From assembly GCA_963711635.1 (NCBI GenBank), contig CAVQEZ010000002.1:21068-85067 (forward strand): a stretch of 64,000 nt of DNA, given 5' to 3'. Position numbers and translations under genes: made by a program. Source of the stretch: CADEED01 sp963711635 (GTDB taxonomy: Bacteria; Pseudomonadota; Gammaproteobacteria; Steroidobacterales; Steroidobacteraceae). This document shows, piece by piece, positions 9,773-18,581 of the stretch. Position 1 is the stretch's first letter. Every line of letters begins with the position of its first letter. The notes beneath the pieces were generated by a model. That model worked only from the letters and a program-made list of their open reading frames with translations, ran no database searches and was not told the DNA's origin.

Positions 9773-10898
9773 TTAGCTTTCTTGGCTTTCTGCTTCGGCC
9801 TCGGCTTTGCCTTCTTCGCCGGTCTTCTTCGACTTTGCCGCAGCAGTCCGCACTGCCGGGATCACCAGGTTGCCCACGGCCGGTGCCTCGCCGGTTTCGA
9901 GGAAACGCATCACGGCTTCGCACAGCTCAGCTGTGCCGCCGCGCGTGGCGCCGGAAATCAGGAAGGCAGGACCGCTGTACTTCAGCGCGCGTGCGATGGC
10001 GATGGCCTTGGCCGTGGCCTCCTCCGGCAGCAGCAGGTCGGACTTGTTGAGCACCAGCCAGCGCGGCTTGGTCTCGAGGTCTGCACTGAACTTGACGAGC
10101 TCCGCGACGATGGAATTCGCGTCACGCACCGGATCCGCCGCCGGATCCACGGGCGCGATGTCGACCAGGTGCAGCAGCACGCGCGTGCGCTGCAGGTGCT
10201 TGAGAAATCGGATGCCGAGCCCGGCCCCGTCCGCCGCGCCTTCGATGAGGCCGGGGATGTCGGCCATCACGAAGCTGCGCTGATTGCCGCAGGCCACCAC
10301 GCCGAGATTGGGATACAGCGTCGTGAACGGGTAGTCGGCGATTTTCGGTCGCGCCGCGGATACGACGGAAATGAGCGTGGACTTGCCGGCATTCGGCAGG
10401 CCTAACAAGCCGACGTCGGCAATGACCTTGAGCTCGAGCTCCAGCTCGCGCGACTCGCCCGGCAGGCCGGGACCGTATTGGCGCGGCGAGCGGTTCTTGC
10501 TGGACTTGAAGCGCTGGTTGCCCCAGCCGCCCTTGCCGCCGCGCGCCACCAGCAGCTCCATGCCCGCCTTCGACAGGTCGCCGAGCTGCTCGCCCGTCTC
10601 GCTGTCGCGCACGATGGTGCCGGCGGGCACGGAGATCGTGCTGTCCTCGCCGCCACGGCCGGACATGTCGCGGCCACCGCCCGGCTGGCCGTTCTGCGGC
10701 GCGGAAGGTGCGCACGATGCGGAAGTCGGCCAGCGTGTTGATGCCGTCGAGCGCGCGCAGCGTGACGCTGCCGCCATCACCGCCGTCGCCGCCGTCCGGG
10801 CCGCCGAAGGGCACGAACTTCTCGCGGCGAAAGCTCACGCAGCCGCGCCCGCCATTGCCTGCCACGACCTTGATGCGTGCTTCGTCGACGAATTTCAT
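9773..10898 (-). CDS. obg: Obg/CgtA GTPase (one frameshift)
   Basis: Essential ribosome-assembly and stress GTPase. The Obg fold starts MKFVDEARIKVVAGNGGRG and contains Gly-rich runs (GGDGGDGGSVTL, GGKGGWGNQRF). The G domain has GLPNAGKSTL (G1), DYPFTTLYPNLG, DIPGLIEGA (G3) and NKSDLL (G4), with a short Lys/Glu-rich tail. The first 65 or so residues are in one frame; a single-base indel near 10700 moves the rest to another. The corrected protein is about 374 residues. It is downstream of rplU-rpmA but separated from them by a hairpin terminator. Confidence 0.93.
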
Positions 10899-10923
10899 GG
10901 TGATTGAGTGTCGCCGGCCAACA

Positions 10924-10950
10924 AAAAACCCGGCCAGGAGCCGGGTTTTT
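10924..10950. terminator. Hairpin terminator between rpmA and obg
   Basis: Perfect 11-base stem AAAAACCCGGC/GCCGGGTTTTT with loop CAGGA. On the minus strand it follows rpmA and precedes obg, so it should end or attenuate rplU-rpmA transcription before obg. The stem is almost the same as the one after rpsT. Confidence 0.8.
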
Positions 10951-10975
10951 CGCTCGAACCGGATCGCGGTTCCTG

Positions 10976-11242
10976 TTAGTTCAATTTCTCGGAGTCGACG
11001 CTCACGAAGGTGTGGCCTTCGGCGCCCTTCTTCGCGAACTTGACCTTGCCCGGCTTGAGCGCGAACAGCGTGTGGTCCGTGCCGATGCCGACATTCGCGC
11101 CCGCGCGCATCGTGGTGCCGCGCTGGCGGACCAGGATGTTGCCGGCGAGCACTGCTTCGCCGCCGAACTTCTTCACGCCCAGACGCTTGCTGTGCGATTC
11201 GCGGCCGTTACGAGTACTGCCGCCTGCCTTTTTATGTGCCAT
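10976..11242 (-). CDS. rpmA: Ribosomal protein L27
   Basis: 88 residues beginning MAHKKAGGSTRNGRESHSKR, the flexible N-terminal tail that reaches the peptidyl transferase centre, followed by RQRGTTMRAGANVGIGTDHT. No N-terminal extension of the kind cleaved in Firmicutes. It forms the usual rplU-rpmA pair, 55 bases after rplU. Confidence 0.97.
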   Translation of the reverse strand: MAHKKAGGSTRNGRESHSKRLGVKKFGGEAVLAGNILVRQRGTTMRAGANVGIGTDHTLFALKPGKVKFAKKGAEGHTFVSVDSEKLN

Positions 11243-11297
11243 GTGAGTTAAGGCTCCAACTATCTATTGAGGCTAAAAGCTAAAAGACCCAAGGGGG

Positions 11298-11609
11298 TCA
11301 GACGCTGATGCCGGTGATCTTGACCTGCGTGTACTGCTGGCGATGCGTGCCCTGGCGCAGGTAGTGCTTGCGGCGACGGAATTTCACGATGACCTTCTTC
11401 TCGCCCTTGCCGTGCTTCTCGACGACCGCCTCGACCTTGCTGCCCTTGAGCAGCGGCGAGCCGACCTTGATGTCGTCTCCGTCGCCGAAGAGCAGGACTT
11501 CGCCCAATGAAACGGTCGCGCCTTCTTCGGCGTCGAGACGCTCGATCTTCAGGACGGTGCCCTTCTCAACTCGATACTGTTTGCCGCCCGTGGCGATGAC
11601 CGCGTACAT
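11298..11609 (-). CDS. rplU: Ribosomal protein L21
   Basis: 103 residues from MYAVIATGGKQYRVEKG to the family C-terminus (KKVIVKFRRRKHYLRQG, then QYTQVKITGI). The frame can start 18 codons further upstream (11663), but the MYAV start at about 11609 matches the family. bL21 binds 23S rRNA domain I in the large subunit. A good sigma-70 promoter lies about 70 bases upstream, so this is the first gene of rplU-rpmA. Confidence 0.96.
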   Translation of the reverse strand: MYAVIATGGKQYRVEKGTVLKIERLDAEEGATVSLGEVLLFGDGDDIKVGSPLLKGSKVEAVVEKHGKGEKKVIVKFRRRKHYLRQGTHRQQYTQVKITGISV

Positions 11610-11678
11610 CGTGATGACTCCGAAAAAACCGTTCGGGACCAAAGCCTTAAAGCCATGTGCCATCCCGAAGGGACGCGC

Positions 11679-11707
11679 ATTCTACGTACCGCTCCCGCAC
11701 TGGTCAA
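11679..11707 (-). promoter_or_regulatory. Sigma-70 promoter of rplU-rpmA
   Basis: On the minus strand: -35 TTGACC (11707-11702), 17-base spacer, -10 TAGAAT (11684-11679), about 70 bases before the rplU start. Position and spacing are ideal for a strong housekeeping promoter. Confidence 0.75.
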
Positions 11708-11752
11708 ACCGCCGCCTGAACCCGATTTATTCCACTAGAATCAACGCCCTAA

Positions 11753-12787
11753 ATGAGCTCAAAAGTCACCCAGTTGCCCACCTCCCGCGCTGCCTCCCGC
11801 TCCACCGACGCCCCCGCCATGCCTCTGGACGAAATCCGCGCCCTGGTTCGGCCCGATCTGGCGGCCGTGGACACCATGATCCGGGCGCGGCTCAAGAGCA
11901 CGGTTCCGCTGGTCGACCAGGTGGCCGAGCACATCATCGGCGGCGGCGGCAAGCGTCTGCGCCCGCTGCTGTGCGTGCTCGCCGGGCGGGCCTGCGGCAT
12001 CGAGAATGACAAGCACATCGATGCCGCGGTGTTCATCGAGTTCGTGCACACGGCCACGCTGTTGCACGACGACGTGGTCGACGGCTCGCAGAAGCGCCGC
12101 GGCCGCGCCACGGCTAACAACATTTTCGGCAACCAGGCCAGCGTGCTGGTCGGCGACTTCGTGTACTCGCGCGCGTTCCAGATGATGGCCAGCGTCGGCT
12201 CGCAGCGCGTCATGGAGATCATGGCGGACGCCACCAACGTGATCGCCGAAGGCGAAGTGCTGCAGCTCATGAATGCGCACGACCCCGAGACCACCGAGCA
12301 GCGTTATCTCGAGGTGATCTATCGAAAGACCGGCCGGCTGTTCGAGGCCGGTGCCGAGGTGGCGGCGGTGCTGGCAGGCTCGAGCATCGCGCAACAGGCT
12401 GCCCTGGGCCGATTCGGCAAGCATCTCGGCACGGCATACCAGCTCATCGACGACGTGCTCGATTACAGATCCGATCCGGCCACGCGCGGCAAGAACCTGG
12501 GCGACGATCTGGCCGAGGGAAAACCGACGTTGCCGCTGCTGCATGCACTGCGTCACGGCAGCGACGAACAGCGCGCGTTGATACGCCTCGCCATCGAACA
12601 GGGCGGACTCGCGCAGCTCGGGCCCATCGTCGAAGCCATCGAAACGACTGGCGGCCTCGACTATGCCATCAGCTTCGCGCAGCGCGAGACCACGCAGGCG
12701 CTCGCCGCCCTCGCCGCGCTTCCCGACACGCCTTTCGCACGTGCGCTGGCTGGGCTGGCGCGCTTTGCGCAGGAGCGCACTTCCTGA
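11753..12787 (+). CDS. ispB: IspB, octaprenyl/polyprenyl diphosphate synthase
   Basis: All-trans polyprenyl diphosphate synthase making the ubiquinone side chain. Both Asp-rich motifs are present: LLHDDVVDGS (first) and YQLIDDVLDYR (second), with GGGGKRLRPLL near the N-terminus and GKNLGDDLAEGKPTLPLL downstream. It has 344 residues from ATG 11753, or 322 from ATG 11819 (MPLDEIRALV), where family alignments normally begin; neither start has a clear ribosome-binding site. A TAGAAT -10-like element at 11736 would leave almost no leader. It is divergent from rplU, the classic order, and converges on the tail-like cluster 4 bases after its stop. Confidence 0.93.
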   Translation: MSSKVTQLPTSRAASRSTDAPAMPLDEIRALVRPDLAAVDTMIRARLKSTVPLVDQVAEHIIGGGGKRLRPLLCVLAGRACGIENDKHIDAAVFIEFVHTATLLHDDVVDGSQKRRGRATANNIFGNQASVLVGDFVYSRAFQMMASVGSQRVMEIMADATNVIAEGEVLQLMNAHDPETTEQRYLEVIYRKTGRLFEAGAEVAAVLAGSSIAQQAALGRFGKHLGTAYQLIDDVLDYRSDPATRGKNLGDDLAEGKPTLPLLHALRHGSDEQRALIRLAIEQGGLAQLGPIVEAIETTGGLDYAISFAQRETTQALAALAALPDTPFARALAGLARFAQERTS

Positions 12788-12791
12788 GTTG

Positions 12792-13910
12792 TCAGCGGCG
12801 CAGCCTGATCAGGGTGCGCGCATTTGCCGTCCAGCCCGCCGCATCGCCGGCGGTGGCCGCGACTCCAGCGCCCACCGCGATTTCGCGCATGCGTTCGGGT
12901 TTGACTTGTGCCAGTGCGCCCACCGAGGTGATGCCCTCGGCCGCCAATGCCGTGCGCACGCTCACAGGTAGTTCGTGCAGTCGCTCGAGCGGCGCGTCTG
13001 CGATGGCAGTCGAGGGATCGACTCCCATCGCCACCGATACCGCGGCCTCCGACCCCTCGCGTACTCGCACCACGGCCGCATTCCAGGTCGACAACTCCTC
13101 CACCAACTGAGCCGTGTCACGGAACTTGCCTTCGGGCGGCAGAACCTTGATCGCATCCTTGACGAGCTGGCCATTCGGCAGCGTTTCTTCGCCGAATTTC
13201 GTGACGAACTCATCGAGCTTGATCTCGCCGGGAAACGTCGACTTCACGCGCGGATCGTCTTCCACGAACTTGGCGAACTCGCTGACGCCGCGCAACGCGC
13301 CGCCTACGACGGCGGGATCCACCGGGTCCACCGATGGCAGCATCATCATGCCGGCCTTGGTTTCCCAGATGTTCACGCGTTTGCCGAGAACATACGACGT
13401 GCCCTTGAACACACCGGTTTCGAAGCGGTTGAAGTCCGGCGTTACCGGCGTGAATGGATCGAGTCCCTTGGAGGGCAGATCGGCATTGATCAGATTGATC
13501 TCGACGCGAAGCTCGTCCAGCAGCTTGCGCAACGAGGCGCGCATTTCCGCCATGCAGGCAGACACCTTGGCCACGTCCGCACCGAGCCGGTCGAGATCGG
13601 TTTCGATCTTGTGGAAGCGCGCGTTGAATCCCTCGTCACCTCCAATGGTCTGACCGGCCTGCACCACGTCCTCGCCATCGGTCCAGTCCGCGTGAGCGAA
13701 GTTGCGCTGCCACGGCGCGAGTGCGCAATCCGCGTCGATGGCTGGAAACGCTTCACGATAGTTGAAGACGCGGCGCGTCTTGCGCAGGTTGTCGAGTACC
13801 CAGCTCGCCGCGATGACACCCGCGGTGGATGAGTCGACGCCCGCCGTCGTGACCTTCTGAAAGATTTCGTTGACGCTGACACCTTCGAACATCAGGTTGT
13901 TGGCTGGCAT
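12792..13910 (-). CDS. Unknown protein with C-terminal HhH-like domain, last gene of the tail-like operon
   Basis: 372 residues, not recognised by family. The N-terminal half is soluble with a helical, possibly coiled-coil stretch (about residues 95-140). The C-terminal 60 residues (LPVSVRTALAAEGITSVGAL followed by a helix and a W..NARTLI end) resemble helix-hairpin-helix/DUF4332-type modules. It follows the baseplate gene by 32 bases, the largest gap at the distal end of the operon, and stops 4 bases from the ispB stop. The place after the baseplate genes would suit an adaptor, fibre-like or regulatory subunit, but no fibre repeats are visible. Confidence 0.6.
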   Translation of the reverse strand: MPANNLMFEGVSVNEIFQKVTTAGVDSSTAGVIAASWVLDNLRKTRRVFNYREAFPAIDADCALAPWQRNFAHADWTDGEDVVQAGQTIGGDEGFNARFHKIETDLDRLGADVAKVSACMAEMRASLRKLLDELRVEINLINADLPSKGLDPFTPVTPDFNRFETGVFKGTSYVLGKRVNIWETKAGMMMLPSVDPVDPAVVGGALRGVSEFAKFVEDDPRVKSTFPGEIKLDEFVTKFGEETLPNGQLVKDAIKVLPPEGKFRDTAQLVEELSTWNAAVVRVREGSEAAVSVAMGVDPSTAIADAPLERLHELPVSVRTALAAEGITSVGALAQVKPERMREIAVGAGVAATAGDAAGWTANARTLIRLRR

Positions 13911-13942
13911 GACTCAGGCCTCGCGATTCCGTGTGTGAAAAA

Positions 13943-16291
13943 TCATGATTGCTCCGGCTCCGCTTCGTAGCCGCCGAGGCGGCGCCGCGAGCGGTAGGCG
14001 CGATAGGTTCGGGAGATGGTGGGCGGCAGTGCATCGGCCACCGCATCGCCGTCCAGATCCACGTGCTGGCGCCGCACCTTGAAGGTGTTGATCTCGACGC
14101 CAATGGGACACATGTGCTCGAGAAAATTCATCAGGAATTCGTACTGGCCCACGTCGAGCAATGCCTGGTCCGGCAACTCCACGCGGATTTCGTACGGATC
14201 GGTGAGGCCGCGGCGCGCATAGCCGAGCGTGACGACGGCGTAGAGGCCGGGCTCGCGCGCCGTGAAGGTGCTGCGGCTGCCGATGGCCTTGATCGACGCC
14301 GCGACCGCGGTGGTCGCCGGCTGTCCCACCGGCGTCGCATACCAGCGGAATCCCGTGGCGCGTCGGTCCGCGAGGTTGACGCCCGCCTGGGGCAATCCGG
14401 TGGTCGCCAGCACCAGCATGACCTCGTCGGCGGCGCTGATCAGCGGCAGCATCGAAGAAATGCCCTGGTCCTGGAATTTTCCGACCAGGTCGCGCAGCCG
14501 CGCGATGGCGCCGGCATCGCCGCCGAGGATCGATGCGGAAAAGGCCGCATCGAGAATCAAGGTTTGCACCAGTTCGCCCGGCAACTGGTTGAGCGCCGAG
14601 ACCACGGGCAGCGGGTCGAGCACGGCGGGCAAGCCGGCCCCCTGCAGTATGGCGATGAAGGGCGAGCCTGTGGCGCGCGCCGGAGCGGTGGCCCAGCGCG
14701 CCTGTGCATCGATGTCGCTGAGCTCGGTCCAGGCGGCATTGCCCGCGTCGGTCCACTTCTTGAGAGCGGCGGCGATGCCCTCCACCAGCACGACGTTGGC
14801 GCCGGGGTCTCCGGGGGCGTGATAACGCGCTTCGAGCGGCAGCACCACGCCCGGCGCGACCGTCGGCGCCGCGGAGATCGCCAGGCCGTAGCCCGGGAAG
14901 TGCGATAGATAGACCGTGTTCGCATCGACACGATGCACTGTCTGAATGCCACAGAGATTCCAGAACCACGCCAGCTGTGGATCGTCGGCGATCGTGGGCG
15001 CGTCGGCGGCGCGCGCCGCTTCCGCCAGGGTGCGCAACTCCGGCTGCGCGGGCAGCGGAGTTGCCGCGTCGGTCAACAGCGTGCGCAATGCCTCGGCGGC
15101 CGCGGCCGTCGGATGCGCGATGTCGATGCCGAGCCCCAGCTGGTAGCGGCTGCCGGCGACCGAGTCCTGGGCGCGCGTGACCTTGAAGGTGTCGTTGAAA
15201 CCCACCGCGCGTGCCAGGCGGCCGGCGCGGTCCAGCGCACGCGCGAGGTGGGGCGCCAGCGCCGCGTCGTCGGCGAATACGAAAGACTTGCGCAGACTGA
15301 CCCGCAGCTCCTGGTCCGCCGCGAGCTGCGCGGCACCGAGAAACCTGCCGGCGTGCATGGCATTCGCCGCCGCGGAGTCGGCCGGCCACACCAGCCGGTC
15401 GATCCGCAACTGGCTGATGAAGCGATCGCGGAATTCCACCGGCCCGACACTCACCAGCTGGATGGCGATGGCGAATCGATTGTCGGCTTCGAGCAGCCGA
15501 ATCGGATGTCCGCCATCGATGTTCAGCGCGTGCTCGACGCGCGGCCGCGTGGCGAGACCGAACGGGCGATAGATTCGCAGCCTGCGGGCGTAGGCGGCAT
15601 CCGATTCGCGCACCGGGTCGCCCGCGGCGGTGAAGCGTCGCGCCAGGATCTCCTTGCGCTCCGCGTCGTAGACGATTTCGTCGTAGCGCCGCTCGACGCC
15701 CACTTCCGCGCCGAGGCGGTCGAGTGCGTCGTCGCGAGCCGTGTCGAGATTGCGCATGAACGCGATCTCGCGCGCCACACGCCGGATCCGCGTGTCCTCC
15801 TGTCCCAGTAGATAGAGAAGCCGGCCGAGAGCGCCTTCCACGACGCGCAGTTCGACCAGTTCGCCCAGGTCCATGGGTGTCAGCGCGGTGACGGCGCCAT
15901 CGGCCGCGATGCTTTCGCCGGCGAGCTCCAGCTCGAAACCGGGCACCGAGGTGGCGTCTCCGGAGAGCTGCGGCGCATATACCGGAACGGTGGCGCCCGT
16001 CTCCGAGCGCGCAGCGAACATCGCCGGCGGCAGCACGCGCTGCTGCGCGCCGCCGGGTGAAAAGGTGGGCGCCAGGCGCAGGGACTCGGGGCCGAGATCC
16101 CGCTTGAGACTGGCGACCACCAGCGGGAAACGCGCCGTCCAGTCGATGCTGCAACGGCCATCGACACGCAGGGCCAGCACCGTCTCGGTGGCGCCGCCCG
16201 CGTACGGGCCTGCGAGCTGTGCGATCGCGTGGCTCTGGAACGCGGAGCCCGGCGGATCGGTTGCAATCCTGTCCAGCACTGCGGCCATCAC
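13943..16291 (-). CDS. Large baseplate J-type wedge protein (Afp12/gp6-like)
   Basis: 782 residues. Around residues 185-255 it has the segment typical of baseplate J-type wedges: DALDRLGAEVGVERRYDE, then RESDAAYARRLRIYRPFG. The C-terminal part (AVVTLGYARRGLTDPYEIRV) is beta-rich. In contractile particles two J-type proteins form the wedge heterodimer around the hub; this one follows the smaller J protein with a 4-base overlap. It could also incorporate functions of phage gpI. Larger overlapping open frames here are out-of-phase shadows. Assignment as a second wedge protein is by gene order and partial similarity. Confidence 0.65.
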   Translation of the reverse strand: MMAAVLDRIATDPPGSAFQSHAIAQLAGPYAGGATETVLALRVDGRCSIDWTARFPLVVASLKRDLGPESLRLAPTFSPGGAQQRVLPPAMFAARSETGATVPVYAPQLSGDATSVPGFELELAGESIAADGAVTALTPMDLGELVELRVVEGALGRLLYLLGQEDTRIRRVAREIAFMRNLDTARDDALDRLGAEVGVERRYDEIVYDAERKEILARRFTAAGDPVRESDAAYARRLRIYRPFGLATRPRVEHALNIDGGHPIRLLEADNRFAIAIQLVSVGPVEFRDRFISQLRIDRLVWPADSAAANAMHAGRFLGAAQLAADQELRVSLRKSFVFADDAALAPHLARALDRAGRLARAVGFNDTFKVTRAQDSVAGSRYQLGLGIDIAHPTAAAAEALRTLLTDAATPLPAQPELRTLAEAARAADAPTIADDPQLAWFWNLCGIQTVHRVDANTVYLSHFPGYGLAISAAPTVAPGVVLPLEARYHAPGDPGANVVLVEGIAAALKKWTDAGNAAWTELSDIDAQARWATAPARATGSPFIAILQGAGLPAVLDPLPVVSALNQLPGELVQTLILDAAFSASILGGDAGAIARLRDLVGKFQDQGISSMLPLISAADEVMLVLATTGLPQAGVNLADRRATGFRWYATPVGQPATTAVAASIKAIGSRSTFTAREPGLYAVVTLGYARRGLTDPYEIRVELPDQALLDVGQYEFLMNFLEHMCPIGVEINTFKVRRQHVDLDGDAVADALPPTISRTYRAYRSRRRLGGYEAEPEQS

Positions 16292-17748
16292 ACGATCTCC
16301 AGCAAGGGCGGCGCGTCCGCGGCAGCGCCAGGCGACGCATGCAGGTCGACGAACACGGGAATCTCGCTGGCCTGCAGGTCGACGTTGGCCCCACAGTTGA
16401 AGCGCTGCAGCGCAATCGCGGTACCCGCGGTGGGTGCACCGAGGTTCAGGCTGGCGAATCCCGCCGGATAGCGCAGCAAGGTCAGATCGCGCACATCGAC
16501 CACTCCAGGCTCATTCATGATGGTCCACATGATCTCGGCGGCCCGCACCGGTTCGCCAAAAGCCAGCCCGTCGATGTAGCGCCGCAGCCGTGCGTGAATG
16601 CGTTCGCGCAGCTCGCGCGCGGCCTGCGATGCATTGACCGTGGCGCGGGAGCCGCTCGGCAGCGGCAAGCCCTTCACCACGAGACGTGCCTGTACACCCA
16701 CACCCACTTCCTGGGCGCCTTCGACGTTGGCGAAGATGCCGATCGGGCGGATGTCCTCGATCACGGACTCGACGCTGGCCTTGAGTCCGTCGGGACCATC
16801 CCAGATGGCCGCCGGCGTGGGGGCTACGAGCACGCTGAAGTAGTAAGGACTGCCCAGGTCGCGTTCCGAACTGAATACCCGTTCGATGAAATTGAAGTTG
16901 CCGAAAATCGATTGATTGATGTCGAGGCCGCCGCGCCCGTCGACCACCTGAACCTGTCGAACGCCCGGCACCAGCGACACCGCGGCCTGTATGGCATCAA
17001 CGGTCCACACCGAGCGCGGCGCGCGCAATACCAGCTGGCGGTAGCGCAGATCGTTCCACTGCAACTCGCCGCCCGTGAGCGGCGCGGCGTGCTGGATTTC
17101 CACCAACACCTTGCCGGCGGCGTCCTGGGCGGCGTTGAGCTCGCTGAGATTGCTGTCCGCCGGATGCCAGCGATCCAGTTTCTGGTTCGGCTGGCCCGGA
17201 TCCAGGTTGTGCGCGGGCCCGGGATAAAACGCCAGCACGCTGATCTCGCGTTCGGGCGTCGCGGCCGTCAGCGCCGCGGACTCGTCGGTGGCGACATGAT
17301 GGCCGCCCGGCGTCGAGAGGCGGCTGCCGCGCGGAATGGTGATGCTCGGGAATCCCGTGGGCAGCGCTTCGACGAGCTTCAGCGTGACTTGGCCCCGCGC
17401 CTGCGCAAAGGGCCGCGGCAAGCCGAGCTCCTCGCCGATACGGCTCAAGGCATCGCCGGTCGCCGACACGGCAAACATGTTGTCGTAGACCGCCGCGAGG
17501 CCGGCCCACGAGCGCGCCTCACCCAGCGACTGCAGCTCGATCAACTTGCGAATCACCGAAGCGGAGCTCAGGTCGACGTCGTCGCCGAACAATCGGCGCG
17601 CCATGGCGAGCTTCTCGGCGACCAGGCGTACGAAGGGTTTTGGCACGAAGCCCTGCTGGGTTACGCCGAAACCCGCGGTCGCGGTCGACTGCAACACGCT
17701 CTCTTCGATGGCGAGCACGGCACCCAGATCGATGGTTGTGTCGGTCAT
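16288..17748 (-). CDS. Baseplate J family protein
   Basis: 486 residues with the gpJ/Mu gp47 pattern: an N-terminal helical part (VRLVAEKLAMARRLFGDDVD), a middle with GDALSRIGEELGLPRPFAQA, then ARGQVTLKL and SITIPRGSRLSTPGG, and a C-terminal region with LVPGVRQVQVVDGRGGLDIN and EIMWTIMNEPGVVDVRDLTL. Such proteins make the baseplate wedge that triggers sheath contraction. It is translationally coupled to both neighbours: its start overlaps the gp25-like stop by 1 base and its stop overlaps the next start. Confidence 0.85.
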   Translation of the reverse strand: MTDTTIDLGAVLAIEESVLQSTATAGFGVTQQGFVPKPFVRLVAEKLAMARRLFGDDVDLSSASVIRKLIELQSLGEARSWAGLAAVYDNMFAVSATGDALSRIGEELGLPRPFAQARGQVTLKLVEALPTGFPSITIPRGSRLSTPGGHHVATDESAALTAATPEREISVLAFYPGPAHNLDPGQPNQKLDRWHPADSNLSELNAAQDAAGKVLVEIQHAAPLTGGELQWNDLRYRQLVLRAPRSVWTVDAIQAAVSLVPGVRQVQVVDGRGGLDINQSIFGNFNFIERVFSSERDLGSPYYFSVLVAPTPAAIWDGPDGLKASVESVIEDIRPIGIFANVEGAQEVGVGVQARLVVKGLPLPSGSRATVNASQAARELRERIHARLRRYIDGLAFGEPVRAAEIMWTIMNEPGVVDVRDLTLLRYPAGFASLNLGAPTAGTAIALQRFNCGANVDLQASEIPVFVDLHASPGAAADAPPLLEIV

Positions 17749-18248
17749 CAGGATGGCACTCCTTGCAGGTTGACGACGGCGCGCTCGCCGGCGATGGTCT
17801 CGAACGCGACCTCGACATTGAGCGTGCGGCTCTGTCGCAGGCGCGCACGATCGGGACCGTCCGGGATGCCGGGCTCGAGCCGGCCGTCATTGAGCTTCAC
17901 GTCGACGATGCGCGCCACGCGCGGATCGCTCGACACGGTTCTGATGACGCCCATGCGCACGCGTTCACGCTGCAGCACGGGGTTGTTTTCGAAGGCGATG
18001 GCATTGAGACCGTCGAATCCAAACGAGGTGTTGAACGGATCGCTGCCGAGCAAGGTAGTTAGCGCCACTTCCAGGTCCTGCGACAGGTTGTCGAAGGAGC
18101 GCACCAGCGCGAAATCGCGGCCGGTGGCCGAGGTGGTGAGCACCAGGTCGCGCGCCAGGTCCATGCCGGGAAAAACCGGTGCGAATTCCAGTCCCCAGCC
18201 GAGCAGGCGGGCGCGTATCAGGTCCTGGGTGGCTTCGGTATTGGTCAT
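17748..18248 (-). CDS. Baseplate gp25/GPW-like protein
   Basis: 166 residues. The central SFDNLSQDLEVALTTLLGSD region followed by FNTSFGFDGL and RERVRMGVIRTVSSDPRVARI is the typical gp25/W pattern: a non-enzymatic lysozyme-like baseplate protein that joins the hub to the first sheath ring. It is placed directly before baseplate J, as in P2, R-type pyocins and eCIS loci. It starts 1 base after the PAAR-like gene ends. Confidence 0.78.
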   Translation of the reverse strand: MTNTEATQDLIRARLLGWGLEFAPVFPGMDLARDLVLTTSATGRDFALVRSFDNLSQDLEVALTTLLGSDPFNTSFGFDGLNAIAFENNPVLQRERVRMGVIRTVSSDPRVARIVDVKLNDGRLEPGIPDGPDRARLRQSRTLNVEVAFETIAGERAVVNLQGVPS

Positions 18249-18249
18249 G

Positions 18250-18579
18250 TCAGCTTGCCTTGAGTTTCTGCTGGTTGGCCGAGGCGGTGAGCGCCGGTGG
18301 TGTCCCCTGGCTCAACCCGGTCAGCGTGTCGAGCGCGACCGGGGCGCCACTCACCTTGAGCTTGGATGCGGTGCCGGAGGCACTGACCACCGATTTGCAT
18401 TGCACTGTGCCATTGGGAGTGGAATCGACGATGGTGCAGCCGCCGATCGTCTTGCCCACGATGCCGGTGAGCACCAGCACCGGCGAGCCACTGACCTTGA
18501 GTTTCGACTGACCCGAGGTCTGCGCCTTGCCGGAATTCGCGCACTTCACGTCGCTCGCGGTGGTCAGCACGCCGGCCAT
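18250..18579 (-). CDS. PAAR-like spike-tip protein
   Basis: 109 residues (MAGVLTTASDVKCANSGKAQ...). It contains two copies of a SKLKVSG-[SA]-PV module and paired cysteines (VKC..GGCTI..VQCKS), compatible with the small metal-binding conical PAAR/DUF4280-like proteins that cap a VgrG spike. A GGAGG box lies 12 bases before the ATG. It follows the VgrG-like gene by 2 bases, the expected place for the tip (Afp10-like). The open frame runs on upstream inside the VgrG gene out of phase, but this start is best. Confidence 0.7.
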   Translation of the reverse strand: MAGVLTTASDVKCANSGKAQTSGQSKLKVSGSPVLVLTGIVGKTIGGCTIVDSTPNGTVQCKSVVSASGTASKLKVSGAPVALDTLTGLSQGTPPALTASANQQKLKAS

Positions 18580-18581
18580 GG

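Noticed and set aside
13914..16439. 841-codon minus-strand open frame overlapping the large baseplate gene
   Set aside because: It is the out-of-phase shadow of the J-type gene, rich in Arg/Ala/Pro and without motifs; the 782-residue frame carries the baseplate signature.
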